From Colocasia esculenta (taxonomy: Eukaryota > Streptophyta > Magnoliopsida > Alismatales > Araceae): 64,000 nt of DNA. Positions 10,545-21,504 of this stretch are shown one piece after another. Made by a program: the position numbers and the translations under genes. The DNA lies in assembly GCA_014218235.1 (NCBI GenBank), contig CM024760.1, forward strand, positions 146,521,245-146,585,244, given 5' to 3'. The notes beneath the pieces are model-generated. The model was not told the DNA's origin. It saw nothing but the letters and a program-made list of their open reading frames with translations, and searched no databases. Each line of letters opens with the position of its first letter. Position 1 is the first letter of the stretch.

Positions 10545-11339
10545 TATTGGCATTTGTTTAAGGTTTTGTGAGGCCCATTTGAGGCCCTGTGGACACGCGG
10601 AAAATATCTCGCTTCTGCTTATGGCTTTTATGTATTATTTTGGGTTTGATGTGATTCATTTATTTTGCCTTGCGGGGCGTGACAGTCTGTCTAGAAGACA
10701 GAAATTGAAATCCGTGCAGTGCGGAGGGAATATTTGATGTCCATGGGATGGACAAGTGCGCCACTTCTAGTTTGAACTTTATTGGTTCCGCGATTTTTAT
10801 TCATCAGGCGATTAGGGTAGCGTGTGCTGGACCCCTGTCTCCATCGATCGGAATCGATGTTTTGTTTACATCGGGTTAAAAACTCTTAATGTTATTTTTA
10901 CATCAGTTTTAACCCGAATACCATTGATAACAAAGTCGAGGAATTATGCATTTTCTAGAAAATTATAATACGATGTTTTTCCCTTTTTTTATCGTCGGAC
11001 AAAATAGATTTTGATTTGAAAGAAATGATTTGTTCCTTTGAAAAGGGGATTTATTTTTGAAAAGAAAGATATTTATTTTGGAAAGAGGATTTCTTTTGGG
11101 CTTTAAAATATGATTTAGGGGATATGCGGGTGAATACCCGTGAATCTATTTGGCGTTTAGACAGGTTGTTTGCTTTAGAATCTTGAAAAAGGAGGATGAA
11201 TTTCTGTTGGAGTTTTGACATATGATTTGGAAAATAAGCAGGTGTATACCCGTGAATTTATTTGATATTTAAGTATATTGTAAATTTGAGCAACGCTCCC
11301 GCATAGATAGAGTTATTGCGCGAATATATGAATATAAGT

Positions 11340-11960
11340 TTGATGTACATATGATTGTATTGATTTTAAGGGAGAGTCCCTGTATGAACAGAGTATCCCC
11401 ATGAAATACGCACATATGCACATATATGTTTATGAACATATGGATATGCTTTTGAGCAGAACCCCCGATTAGGCAGAGTTTCCTTTAAAAGACATATTCA
11501 TATGAACATATTTCTTGTGATCATATGGATATATTTTCAGCAGAACTTCCGTTTAGGCAGAGTTCCCTTTGGAAAGCATACACGTATGAACACAACTTTT
11601 TGTGAATATATGGATATTCTTCCGGACATAATCCTCCGCTTGGGCAGAGTTTCCTTTAGGAAATATATACATACAAGCACAATATTTGTGGACATATGAT
11701 ATGTTTCCGACAGAATTTCCGCTTGGGCAGAGTTTTCTTTAGGAAATATATACATATAAGCACAGAGTTGTGAACATATGAGTATGTTTTCGGGCAGAAC
11801 CTCCTCTTGGACAGAGTTTCCTTAAGAAAACATATACATATGAGCACGAGATTGTGATTACATGGATATGCTCTTGGGCAGAACCTCCGCTTGGGCAGAG
11901 TTTCCTCTAAGAAACATATATATAAGCACAACGTTGTGAGCATATAAGTATGTCTTCATA
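11340..11960. repeat. ~80-bp degenerate tandem repeat in LTR C
   Basis: Units contain GCTTGGGCAGAGTTTCCTTT, then AGGAAATATATACATA and a GTGAACATATGGATATG stretch. Related degenerate repeats occur in LTR A (3180-3480) and LTR B (6700-7300), so they are ancestral to the family, unlike the ~120-bp block that is expanded only in copy A. Confidence 0.8.
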
Positions 11961-12574
11961 GAAGACGCATACCCATGCGAGCACAACACTCACCCATCCC
12001 GGAGTCTTGCTCGACGGGCGGGGAGAACATGTGCATCTAAATGCGCATACCCATAGATTCTTGCTCAATATGAAGGCATTTAGAGCACGAGAACAAGGGT
12101 ATTTAAATACCATATATCCATAGAGTCTTGCTCGATATGGAAGGTATTTAAACCCCGAAAGATATTACCTCCACAGAGTCTTGCTCGATGTGGGGGTATG
12201 GATCGTATCACGATTTTTTTTTAGAAGCCCTCCATGGAGGCTAGCTCCGCATTGAGGGGATGGAGGAGATGTCGATGCCGTATGGAGGCGATCTCCTTTT
12301 CTTTGCGCTTGTCGAGAGCAGAAACTTTTTAACCAAACCGGGGAGGACCGATACCTTCACACCGAGCGGAGAAACTTGAAGAACAAGTGAGGAGAGTTTG
12401 GGAGAGAAAGTTTCTTTCTGTTTTTTTTTTTTTTTTTTTGCATTTTTGGAGGGGAAAGTAATCTTTTTTTTTAGGGGAGAAGCCAAAAGGGAACCCTTTG
12501 CCCTTAGGGGGTGCAAGGGGGTTTTATAGGGGTTGAGGTCCCTTTACATACGCATGAGGGGGGGGGGGGGGCCT

Positions 12575-13010
12575 TTAACCGATGGGAGGAGCATCGATTA
12601 CCATCGGTTAGGGGGATTCTACTACCATCGGTTGGAGGGGATTTTCCCCCTAACCGATGGATAGTCCATCGGTTTGGGGGTCCATCGGTTAGGGGGAAAA
12701 TCGAGGGTACCCCTCCAACCGATGGGGGTACCATCGGTTGGGGGAGGTTCCCCTCCCAACCGATGGAAGCCATGGGAGGAGCATCGATTACCATCAGTTA
12801 GGGGGATTCTACTACCATCGGTTGGAGGGGATTTTCCCCCTAACCGATGGATAGTCCATCGGTTTGGGGGTCCATCGGTTAGGGGGAAAATCGAGGGTAC
12901 CCCTCCAACCGATGGGGGTACCATCGGTTGGGGGAGGTTCCCCTCCCAACCGATGGGGCTTCCATCGGTTGGGGGGGATTGCCCCTCCAACCGATGGGAC
13001 TTCCATCAGT
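12575..13010. repeat. Palindrome array of LTR C with a ~190-bp duplication
   Basis: Units such as CCAACCGATGGGGG-TACCATCGGTTGG alternate with short G/C-rich spacers. A block at 12580-12769 is repeated almost exactly at 12770-12958. The core differs from LTR A (ACCGATGG instead of ACCGGTTTTA/ACCTGTTTTA), yet the palindromic layout and the flanking GGGG/CCCC are kept. A (G)n run of about 24 bases follows at 13297-13320. Confidence 0.88.
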
Positions 13011-13531
13011 TGGGGAGGGCTTGGGGTTTTGCCTATAAATAGGCCCCCCCATATGCCCCATTTAAGGGGTGTTGGTGTTGCTGGAGTCCTGTCCCTTTCT
13101 CCGAAGTTTTGCTCAGCGAAGAGTCGAATTTGCAAATCCTTGGAGCTCCCGCTGCGAAGTGTTCTTTGTACTTGGTCTTATAGAACTTGTGCTGCCGGAT
13201 TTCTTCCGTGCTACATTGTTCTTGAAGCATCGTTCTTCCTTGAACCTTGGCTCCTCTGGAGGGCTTGCTGCCAATAAATAAATAGGCTCTCTTGTTGGGG
13301 GGGGGGGGGGGGGGGGGGGGCACTTGGATCTACTTATTACCTAAGTAACCATGGGGTTACCTTAAGCAATAATTTTACTTTGCCTTTAAGGCACCCCTTA
13401 AAGGAAACTTCATGCTTATTACTTAAGGAACCAAAATGGGCTACCTAAGTAACTGTTGGACCACTATAAATGGATCCTGGCACTTCTTCTGGTAGATATC
13501 CACCACAACTTTTTAGGGTTCAATAGGCCCA

Positions 13532-15110
13532 TATGGGCTTTTCATTTTCAGATGTATTTTGGGGATTTTTGGGCTTATTTGTGAATCTGGGATAGTGTAG
13601 TCTTTTTTCATTTGTTCTGAGGGCATTTTGGTCCTAGGGGAGAAGTGCACAGTAGGGTTTCCACGGGGCTTGTCCTATATATACTTGTAAGAACTTTTGG
13701 AAGCAATGGAATAGAAGAATGGAAAGAATGTTTTCTTGGGGCCGAATCCTCCTTGGACTGTGCGCAGACCTCTCTCTCTCAACCCCCCCTACCCTTCTCC
13801 CTGTCGTCCCCTTCTCCTCCCCCCATCGTCTGCTTTCTCTCCTCTCCCTTCTGTGATCTCTGTTCTCTTTCTCTCCCAGTTCCCTCTCTCTCTCTACTTC
13901 TCTCTCCCTGTACGCTCTCCTCCCCTACCCCGGAAACCTCCTCGCCGTGCCTCACCCCGGGTTCCCTCGCTCGGTCGCAGTCAGCCAACCCCCCCCCCCA
14001 CGCCGCGCAGCTCCCCTGTGCCGCACGCACCGGAGCTCGCTGCCGCGATCTGTCCGTCCCGCCAGATCCCCGCGGACCGCCCCGCCACCCGCGACGCCGT
14101 ACGACTTCCCCAGCTGCAGGAACCCCCGAAGTCCCGCCCCGCGGCCAACTCCTGGCGCGCGAAACACCCACGGCAACACCACAGGGTCACGTGGGCCTCA
14201 CCTGCCCGCGACGCCGTACGACTTCCCCAGCTGCAGGAACCCCCGAAGTCCCGCCCCGCGGCCAACTCCTGGCGCGCGGAACACCCACGGCAACATCACA
14301 GGGCCGCGTGGGCCTCACCCGCGCAGCGTCTGCCCTCCCTCAGGTGTGGGCTGATTCCCCTACGGAGCAGGCCCCAGCAGCACCCTGTCTTGACGCCCCC
14401 CACCTCCTGCAAAACCACCCATGTTTGAGCTTCCGCCTCCCCCGACTGGAGGCATGACTGGTGACGCGAATGAATGGGCCCAGCATCGAGATCGTCGGCG
14501 ACTCCTTCCGACTGTATGTGTACCTCCCGGTACTTCCACACGAGTACACCCAACCGTTGCGGCCCAAGACTCTGCCACGCCAGCACCCCAGTCGGCCTGC
14601 TGCCGCGCCCCGGAGCGAGCGTCGTCCCGATCCGCTGGTTGTCGAGATCGCAACGCTGTCACTGTCCCCGACCGCGCCCCACGCCCAGTCGAGGCTCTCA
14701 TCCTCCGACGAATCAGCGGCCTAAAGGTTCCTTCCTTCCCCTGCTCTTTTCGTATCCAGTCGAATTTGTCGTCGTGCATGTGAGGTAGGATTTCTAGCTT
14801 GCTGTGATATCACTATCAGACTGTGTTATGTAAGCACCCATGATTATCCTGTTAGCACTAGTTTCGGAGATTATTAGCTGTGTGATTGACGCCTTAGCCT
14901 TGTGGTAGTCCTAACTACCGCCGATCCGATGTTTTCTGCTGCGTGGAACAACTCTTCAACCTTGTAGTTTTCTGTTGTGAACATGTATATCATGCTTTGA
15001 AATTGGTTGTGGACCATGTGCATTTTGAAAGAGCTTGATGTTACATTGTGGCTGAACATTTGCTAGTTAGGCGTGTTGCATTTTGGTTGGTCGTCCTGCA
15101 TCACAAACCC
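13532..15110 (+). repeat. Probable remainder of the chromovirus 3' LTR
   Basis: This sequence would follow directly on 10545-10587 once the solo LTR is removed. It starts AT-rich, has a TATA-like CTATATATAC at 13675-13684 and a leader, then a pyrimidine- and GC-rich block (13760-14450) and a T-rich stretch to about 15110. The order TATA, leader and C-rich part downstream of a chromoviral pol fits an LTR, but no second copy is present in the window, so both boundaries are inferred. Open frames in the GC-rich block have no recognisable domains and appear in all frames, as expected for stop-poor GC-rich DNA. Confidence 0.4.
14091..14324. repeat. 117-bp tandem duplication, GC-rich
   Basis: Two adjacent copies begin at GCGACGCCGTACGACTTCCC (14091 and 14208) and differ at a handful of positions. 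The period of 117 is a multiple of three, so it lengthens several overlapping frames without breaking them, but no protein domain is visible. Confidence 0.85.
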
Positions 15111-15686
15111 CCCTTTAACCTCTCTTTTACCTCACTTTTTCAAAAATTAACCCGATTAACCTACCCCCATCGCCAAACTGTCATTTCTCCCTAACCCTCA
15201 ACATATCCCTCTCTAACCCGACATATATCTCCTGCCAAAGTCGCCTAATAAGTTTTGTTGAGTATATTAAGGTTAATTTCTTTGAAATCTTATTCTCTGC
15301 CACTTAAGATAAGGATTTATACTGTTGTAATAAGCTCTGTTGTGCATGCTAATGACAATGTTTATGGAACTTCTTATACATATGCATAAGTTTTTGGTCT
15401 TCTTATATATATGCATACGTTTTTTGTTCAGATTATTAGCTAACATAAGTTAAGTACATTGGAACATTTCTGTTGTAAGTTCTGTTTTGTAAGTTGTGAT
15501 CTAAGTCAGGGTATCAAAAATCGTCCGGATCGGGATTGGATCGATTTTGGGCCGACCGATCCGATCCGTGGTAACCTTGCCAGGGGCTGAGTCCAGGCCG
15601 ATTCTAGGTTGAGTCGAAGCCGAGGCCACTCCAATTTCAGGCTATTTACTTGAACATCATTTTTTCATTTACTTAAGATATTACAT
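15111..15686. other. No gene; hAT-like terminal sequence near 15505
   Basis: AT-rich DNA without a supported gene. At 15505-15620 a CAGGGTATCAAAAATCG start followed by CCGATCCGATCC words resembles the end of a non-autonomous hAT element. I could not find its other end, so it is not called as an element. Confidence 0.3.
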
Positions 15687-16243
15687 GTAAATAAGAAAGT
15701 ACCCTCCATTTGAATTCAATAAAAATATCAAAAAAATCATATCTCTTACCAATGAAAAGTCAACTCTCTCATTCAAGAAGAAAATCGCGATTTTGGTGAT
15801 TCCATCAAAATAGCGTCTTTCTAATCGCTCATAATTTGACCTATCTAAAAATTTTATAATTCAAATAAACTCAATAGAATACTAAAAATTCAAAGTCCGG
15901 TGAAAAAAGTCAAACATATATGTGACTTCTTCAAGGGAGAGTGGACTTTGAATGTTTGACTTTTTTCAAAATCCGGTGAAAAAAGTCAAACTCCTTTGAA
16001 GAAGTCACATGTATGTTTGACTTTTTTCATCGGACTTTGAATTTTTAGTATTCTATTGGGTTTATTTGAATTATGAAATTTTTAGATAGGTCAAATTATG
16101 AGGGATTAGAAAGACGGTATTTTGATGGAATCACCAAAATCGCGATTTTCTTCTTGGATTGGAGAGTTGACTTTTTATTGGTAAGAGATATGATTTTTTT
16201 AATATTTTTATTGGATTCAAATGGGGGGTACTTCCTTATTTAC
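15687..16243. mobile_element. Foldback (long-inverted-repeat) MITE
   Basis: The two halves are near-complete reverse complements. The left end GTAAATAAGAAAGTACCCTC pairs with the right end GGGGTACTTCCTTATTTAC, and the similarity continues for about 270 bp to a centre near 15960. Close to the centre a second set of shorter inverted units (AAAAAAGTCAAAC / GTTTGACTTTTTT) is repeated. There is no transposase frame. The family cannot be assigned from these ends alone, and no target-site duplication is clear. Confidence 0.8.
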
Positions 16244-16591
16244 TATTTCTTACTCCGACTTCTTGAAAGTCGAAGTTTCCCATATCAACTTCAGTATATC
16301 TATACTTAAATGATCTTTTAAGTCTCTATCAGTGAGCACAACCTAATATACATCATTACATGAGTTTTACATTGAAATATCTTTTGCATAAAGATGGTTT
16401 TCTTAAAATCATTTTCCTTCAGTTAATATAAAATTCAATTATCTTTTTGGCGGGAAAAATATTTTATTCAATATTATTCATCTGTGAAATATCCTTTTTG
16501 GGATCTGTAATGTATGAGATATATTTGTTATCTCTTCCACTGACAGAAAGATAAGTTGACCTCTGGTCGACAGATGGTCAAGAATTAAATG

Positions 16592-17802
16592 CTTGATAAG
16601 TATAAGCTGTATGGGCTATCTTTCAGAACCTACCTGCCTCTGTTAGAAATCTCATGTCTTTCAGAAAGAGATCGTGTGCAAATGTCTGTTCATTCTTAAA
16701 TGTTCTGAACTTCTTCATATTTTATATTCTTATATGTATCTCACCTACCTCCGAAAGTATGGAGATATCTTTCTGTCATGTCCTTTCAGGCTTACAGAAC
16801 ATTTATGAAGCATGGTCAGCCTCCAGTCTTGTGCTTTATAACCTCCAGTCTTGCGCATGGAGCCTCTCAGAACTTTAATGAAGTTGTCTCTCAAGCATGA
16901 AGCTACAAAATATAGCCTAAAGACGTTGGGACTCATGAAGCTAAAGATTTGATGGACAAACCTAAGAAGATCAAAGTCTCCTCTCAACGGACATCCTTCA
17001 ACGGTTAGCTTCTAACGGCCAAAATTCAAACGGGCAAATTGAAGCTCATATATATAAAAGCCGAAGCTTGACGTCTCAAAAAAAAATAGACAGAAGAGAC
17101 ATAAAGAGACACTACATAGAAGACATAGAAGCTCACACTTCACTCCCATCTGAAAGCTAGAAGAGCCACTCAAAAAGAAAGAGAGTCACTCCTCAGTCTT
17201 AGACTTCATGCTCTTCATTGGCGATTAGAAGTTTTCTTCGCTTGGTGGATTACTATATTTCAGATTCTCTTTAGTCCACCTCATTGTTTCATAAAGAGCT
17301 TGAGCTCCACTTTCATTTGTTTCTCTTTCTGAATCTCTGTGTTTGCTCATTGTTGTTGATCAAACACACAAGTTTTCATATTTCTGTGTAAGATAACCCG
17401 CAGGGGGTTTGTACCCTGCAGTGCCCCTCTTGTGAAGGGAAGATACTGGTGTATGTAGTCTTTGTACCCCTTGGTTAAGGGAAGACTTGCATGGGAGCAA
17501 GTGGGTTTGTAATACCTCACAGATTTGAGAGAAGGCCAAGCATTCTTGGCAGTTAGTGAAATCCCAAGTGGTTTCTTGGGGACTGGACATAGGACTTCCA
17601 TGTGGGAAGGGCCGAACTAGGATAAAATCTTTGTGCACTTTGTGTGATTACTTTCGCCAAGTTTACACTTGTTTCACACACACCACACTAAGTACTAACA
17701 ACGTTATTTAGTGTTGTTTATCTTTTCAGATAATTTTTAAAGCGCAAAAAAGTCTTATTCACCCCCCCTCTAAGACAACAATTGTGCCATCTCGATCCAA
17801 CA
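16592..17802 (+). repeat. 5' LTR of SIRE-like copia element E0 (left boundary uncertain)
   Basis: The right end is fixed by the primer site, which starts two bases after ...CCAACA at 17802. TATATAAA at 17051-17058 is the TATA box. The transcribed part has a hairpin ladder (17392-17620) ending in GGACATAGGACTTCC and CCGAAC, the same layout as in the LTRs of E1, E2 and the LTR at 62.9-64 kb. The left boundary is a guess at TGATAAGTATAAGC (16592) by analogy with the TGATGAACAG and TGATGATCAG starts of E1 and E2; it could lie further left, up to 16244. Confidence 0.5.
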
Positions 17803-17804
17803 AG

Positions 17805-17816
17805 TGGTATCAGAAC
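17805..17816 (+). promoter_or_regulatory. Primer-binding site (initiator-Met tRNA type) of E0
   Basis: TGGTATCAGAAC follows the LTR end after AG. It matches the plant copia consensus TGGTATCAGAGC except for one base. E1 has the exact consensus at the equivalent position. Confidence 0.85.
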
Positions 17817-17854
17817 GTAGGTCTTCTCAAAAGAATCGAAAGATTTGAGAAGAG

Positions 17855-19630
17855 ATGGCAGCTAAAGCTCACAACTATGACGGTCAGTCAGTTACCAGAC
17901 CACCTTTCTTCGATGGTGAGAACTACCAATACTGGAAGATGCGGATGGAATGCTTCATCAGAGGAACATATTTTGATCTGTGGCAGGTAATAGGAAAAGG
18001 TGATTTCGTTATTACTCCGGCTGAAGGTACTACTGCAATTACAGCAGTTGATAAAGTTAAACTGTCCCTAAATTTTAAAGCAAGAAATTATCTATGTTGT
18101 GCTTTATCAAAAAGATAATTTAATAGATTATCAGCATGTAAATCGGCAAAAGAAATGTGGGATAAATTGCAGGTAACATATGAGGGAACCGATAAAGTTA
18201 AGCAAACTAGAATAGACATTCTTGTTTCACAATATAAACAATTTAAAATGTTGCCAAATAAAAATATCACTCAAATGTATAACAAATTTTCAAATATAGT
18301 AGTTGGGTTAAGCTCTCTTGGAAAAGATCTCTCTAATAAAGAAACTGTCAGAAAAAATCTAAGATCATTAACTCACTCATGGACCCCAAGGTCACTGCTA
18401 TTGAAGAAGCTCATGACTTAGCAAAACTTCTCATTGATAAATTAATTGGTTCACGTATGGCTCATGAAATAAATATGGAAAGATTTTCTGAAAGTACTTC
18501 GAAAAAGAAAATGTCAAATGCTTTGAAAGTTGCAGACTCTTCTTCCTCTGAAGATTCAAAAGAAAGATCAGATGACAGTGATGATGAAGTCTTGTTGTCA
18601 AGAAAACTCCAACGAATTCTGGCCAAGAAAAAGAAATTCGGCACAAAGAGATACTCCAAAAGAGAAAAGAAGAAAGAACCAACCTATTATGAATGCAATC
18701 AACATGGACATTACAAGTCTGAATGTCCTAAGCTCAAGAAGAAACAACCTGCTGAAAAGTTTGATAAAAGGAAAGGCAAAAAAAAAAAGATTCAGAAAAT
18801 ACAAAAAGAAGGCAATGGCTGCAGCTTGGGATAATGAAGAAGCTACAACTTCAGACTCCTCAAGTTCAGAATCAGAAGAAGAGGAACAAGTCAATCTAGC
18901 CCTCATGGCAGGACTAGACCAGGTAAACTCTAAAACATCTTTTACTTCATGTTCAGAATCCGATTCTGATAATTTAGAAGATGCATTCAATGAACTGTAT
19001 GAAAAATATATAATAGTAGTTAAATAAATGAAAATAGTTAAGTTAAACCTACTAAGTCAAGAAAAATCCAACACCCTTCTAAAAAATGAAGTAGAAAAGT
19101 TAGGACAAAACCTAACTGAAACTAAAAGATCTAATGAACTATTGTGTGAGGATTTAAAAATTAAAAACATTAAACTCATAGAACTGGAATCAAATCTGAA
19201 AGAACTACAAGATGAAGAAAATTTAAGAGAATAAAACATTTATCTAAAAACAACTATAGACAAAATTATTAGTTGTAAAACATCATTAGTTGTAAAATTA
19301 AAAGGTGCTCGAACAGGCAAAAAGAAATATGGAGTAAGTTACATACCCCCATCAAATGAGGAGAAAATTATCTATCTTGAAAAATACCCAACTCCAAAAT
19401 TTGTGAAAGAAAAGGTAATCAAAAATCCCATAAAAGTTAATCAACATATCTATAGACAAAAATAGATATTCAACAAAACTACACATACAAAGAATGCATA
19501 TGATCTGTGTTGTAGTCATTGTAATCAATTAGGACACACAATCAGCACTTGCACAACTAGACACTTGCACTGGATTTCAAAGACTAACCATCAAGGACCT
19601 AAGAAAATTTGGGTACCAAAAATTAAAACT
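17855..19630 (+). pseudogene. gag: Gag of SIRE-like copia element E0, broken
   Basis: The N-terminus GQSVTRPPFFDG...YWKMRM is the copia Gag (UBN2-type) capsid start. The frame has a stop at about 18115 (GAA to TAA), a shift near 18350-18380 and another in the A-run near 18780, and further stops at 19025 and 19232. Recognisable parts are the capsid (17855-18480), a first CCHC knuckle (CNQHGHYKSEC, about 18690-18725), an acidic Ser/Glu stretch, a coiled-coil stretch (18960-19230), a second knuckle-like C-x2-C (19510-19555) and a C-terminal IWVPK. The segment 18923-19645 has splice-site-like ends matching E1 (see findings). Confidence 0.85.
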
Positions 19631-19645
19631 TAGTTCTGTTTATAG
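18923..19645 (+). other. Predicted phase-0 intron across the gag/pol boundary of E0
   Basis: The donor is GACCAG|GTAAAC and the acceptor TTCTGTTTATAG|GGTCG. Both cuts fall on codon boundaries. Removing the 723 bp would take out the gag C-terminus and its stops and join LMAGLDQ to GRLRASKW, the same join seen without an intron in E2 at 53131/53132. Sites are read directly; splicing itself is inferred. Confidence 0.6.
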
Positions 19646-20118
19646 GGTCGTTTAAGAGCATCCAAATGGTATTTAAATAGTGGGTGCTCAAGGCATATGA
19701 CAGGTAACAGAAAACTATTTACAAACTTTAGAGATGAAGTTGGTCAAGTTACCTATGGAGATAATGGAAAGGAAAAGTTTTAGGATGTGGAACTATAGGA
19801 ACAAAGGAAAAAGATTTGATAGAAGATGTTATGTATGTAGAAGGTCTAAAGCATAATTTGATTAGCATCAGTCAACTTTGTGACAAAGGTCACTTAGTAA
19901 AGTTTAAGAATGATAAGTGTATAATTCAAAAGGATGGAAAAACAGTGTTTGAAGCTCAAAGAGTCAAAAATCTGTATACTCTACAGTTAGCAGAATTAAA
20001 AGAAGTCAATCTATGTCTTGCAACCACAAAGAGTGAAGAAACTGATCTATGGCACAGAAGATTACGACATGCTAGTACTTCAGTGATCAAGAAACTAATC
20101 AAGCATGATCTAGTTTTG
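19646..20118 (+). pseudogene. pol: Protease and integrase N-terminus of E0, truncated
   Basis: The frame resumes with [17 protein letters not shown], an aspartic protease start in which the catalytic DSG reads NSG. It shifts near 19780 and continues through [16 protein letters not shown] to DLWHRRLRHAS, the start of the integrase zinc-binding region. At about 20118 similarity to the family stops abruptly and GC-rich DNA follows. Integrase core, RT, RNase H, third frame and 3' LTR are all absent, so E0 was truncated here. Confidence 0.85.
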
Positions 20119-20860
20119 GGGACCGCCGGAAGGGAGGGTGGGAGGGGAGCGTGGGGACCGCCAGAGGGGGAAGGGGGTGCAATGGCCAGCAGGGAGGGGC
20201 AAGGGGTGGTGGAGACAGCACAGTTGCAGCGGGGGGGGGGGGGGGGGGGGGATCGTGACGGTACGGCCATACGGGACATACCATACCGACCAAGAGAAAC
20301 CTGAGTCGGGGTGGTACACCGATCCAGCCAACCCCGATGTCCACATCAGAGGAGGAGATTTGCAAGCATCGTTTTTGGCTGAAGATGGTGCATGGTGGAG
20401 GGAGTCCCCCCCCCCAACACCTCGGCAGCCCCTTCCTTGGGCCCACGCTGCTACACCCCACCCCCACCCCCCCGAACTCACATGTCTCGTGGACTCCACC
20501 CACGGCCATCCTCTGTGCTGCTGTCCCCGGTGCACCCCACCTGCCCACTGAAGCCCACCCCTCACAACCCTTGGCAGCTGCTCCTAGACAGACTTAGTTT
20601 AACAGAAGATTTAGATAAATTGTTTCTTGGCAACAAATGGGGAGGGGGGGGGGGGAAGCATCTTCTTCGTTGGAAAAACCCCCCACCTGTTGGAAGTTTG
20701 GAACATCCTCCCCACCCAGCAGCTGCCCCAATTCCATGTTTGCCGACTGCCTGCTGGACTGCTCCTCTGTGCTCCAGCCCCTCCCCCAACCATGGTTCTC
20801 TCTTCCTGCCCCTCTCTCTATTGAGTAAATAGAAGGATATTTTGTCTTAAAAAATTTAAC
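20119..20860. other. GC-rich low-complexity block, no supported gene
   Basis: Long G and C runs (for example 20230-20250, 20640-20655) alternate with mixed sequence. Overlapping proline/glycine-rich frames on both strands have no recognisable domains. The block starts exactly where E0 is cut off and ends where ordinary AT-rich DNA resumes. Its origin is unknown. Confidence 0.5.
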
Positions 20861-21504
20861 CGTTAGTTTTGACAGAATGTTCTGTGGTATGATAACTTTT
20901 TTTGGATGCCAACTAACTAGAGGGACTTATTTTTTAACCCAAGAAGATTTGAGGGCATTAAGAATTTTCAAGATTACAGAGAGTTATTTGAAATTAGCTA
21001 AGATTTTGAGGGATAATATGTCAAGAAAAGCCAAAAAAGAAAGGACTGGAAACTAGTTCTCCTATGACAGGATCGTATCTCTACATAGGTCTAAGAGTTA
21101 CCTATTTTTAAGGAACTTCGAAGGAAAATGATCTCATCCGTTGATGTTTTTATTTTTGGAAAGGGTGCTACAGTAAGGAAGTTTTATCTGATGGCAAAAA
21201 GTACTCATAATCATTTACAGAGGATGCAACCATCCTCATTCACTAAATATCAACTCATCTTAAGATTCCCTATTGATCAGACAGCATCATTGTAGCAAGG
21301 TAGGATCAACATTTTCTGCAAACAAAATGTGCCTAAGATGCCAAATGAGCCGTCTTCTTATATAGCCATTTCTATCAGTTGAAAGCTAATAGAGATTTAC
21401 AACCAGAGAACATTCATAAACTTCATTAATTTCGGAAAAAAATTACAATATTAGCATATGAAAATTGGACAAAAGCAGTAATCTATTGACTGATCAAAGC
21501 TTAC

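Larger units (their letters stand above)
10588..13526 (-). repeat. Solo LTR of the long-LTR gypsy family (LTR copy C)
   Basis: It has the same termini as LTR A (read on the plus strand TGTGGACACG...TTCAATA, the last CA mutated to TA) and the same internal order: ~80-bp repeats, TATA, palindrome array, AT-richer end. It is flanked on both sides by GGCCC (10583-10587 and 13527-13531), a 5-bp target-site duplication. No internal domain remains, so this is a solo LTR left by LTR-LTR recombination. It sits just after the chromoviral pol, probably inside that element's 3' LTR. Confidence 0.9.

Noticed and set aside
2681..13526. Reading the three long LTRs as sense with the plus-strand chromoviral pol
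   Set aside because: The primer site and gag next to LTR A fix the family's orientation, and LTR C has its own GGCCC duplication, so it is a separate insertion, not the chromovirus 3' LTR.
13645..14780. Overlapping long proline/arginine-rich frames on both strands
   Set aside because: They occur in most frames at once in a GC- and C-rich block with few stops, have no domain, and include a 117-bp duplication. Not supported as genes.
20099..20830. Open frames of up to ~150 codons on both strands
   Set aside because: Low-complexity glycine/proline frames produced by G and C runs; no conserved motif or start context.
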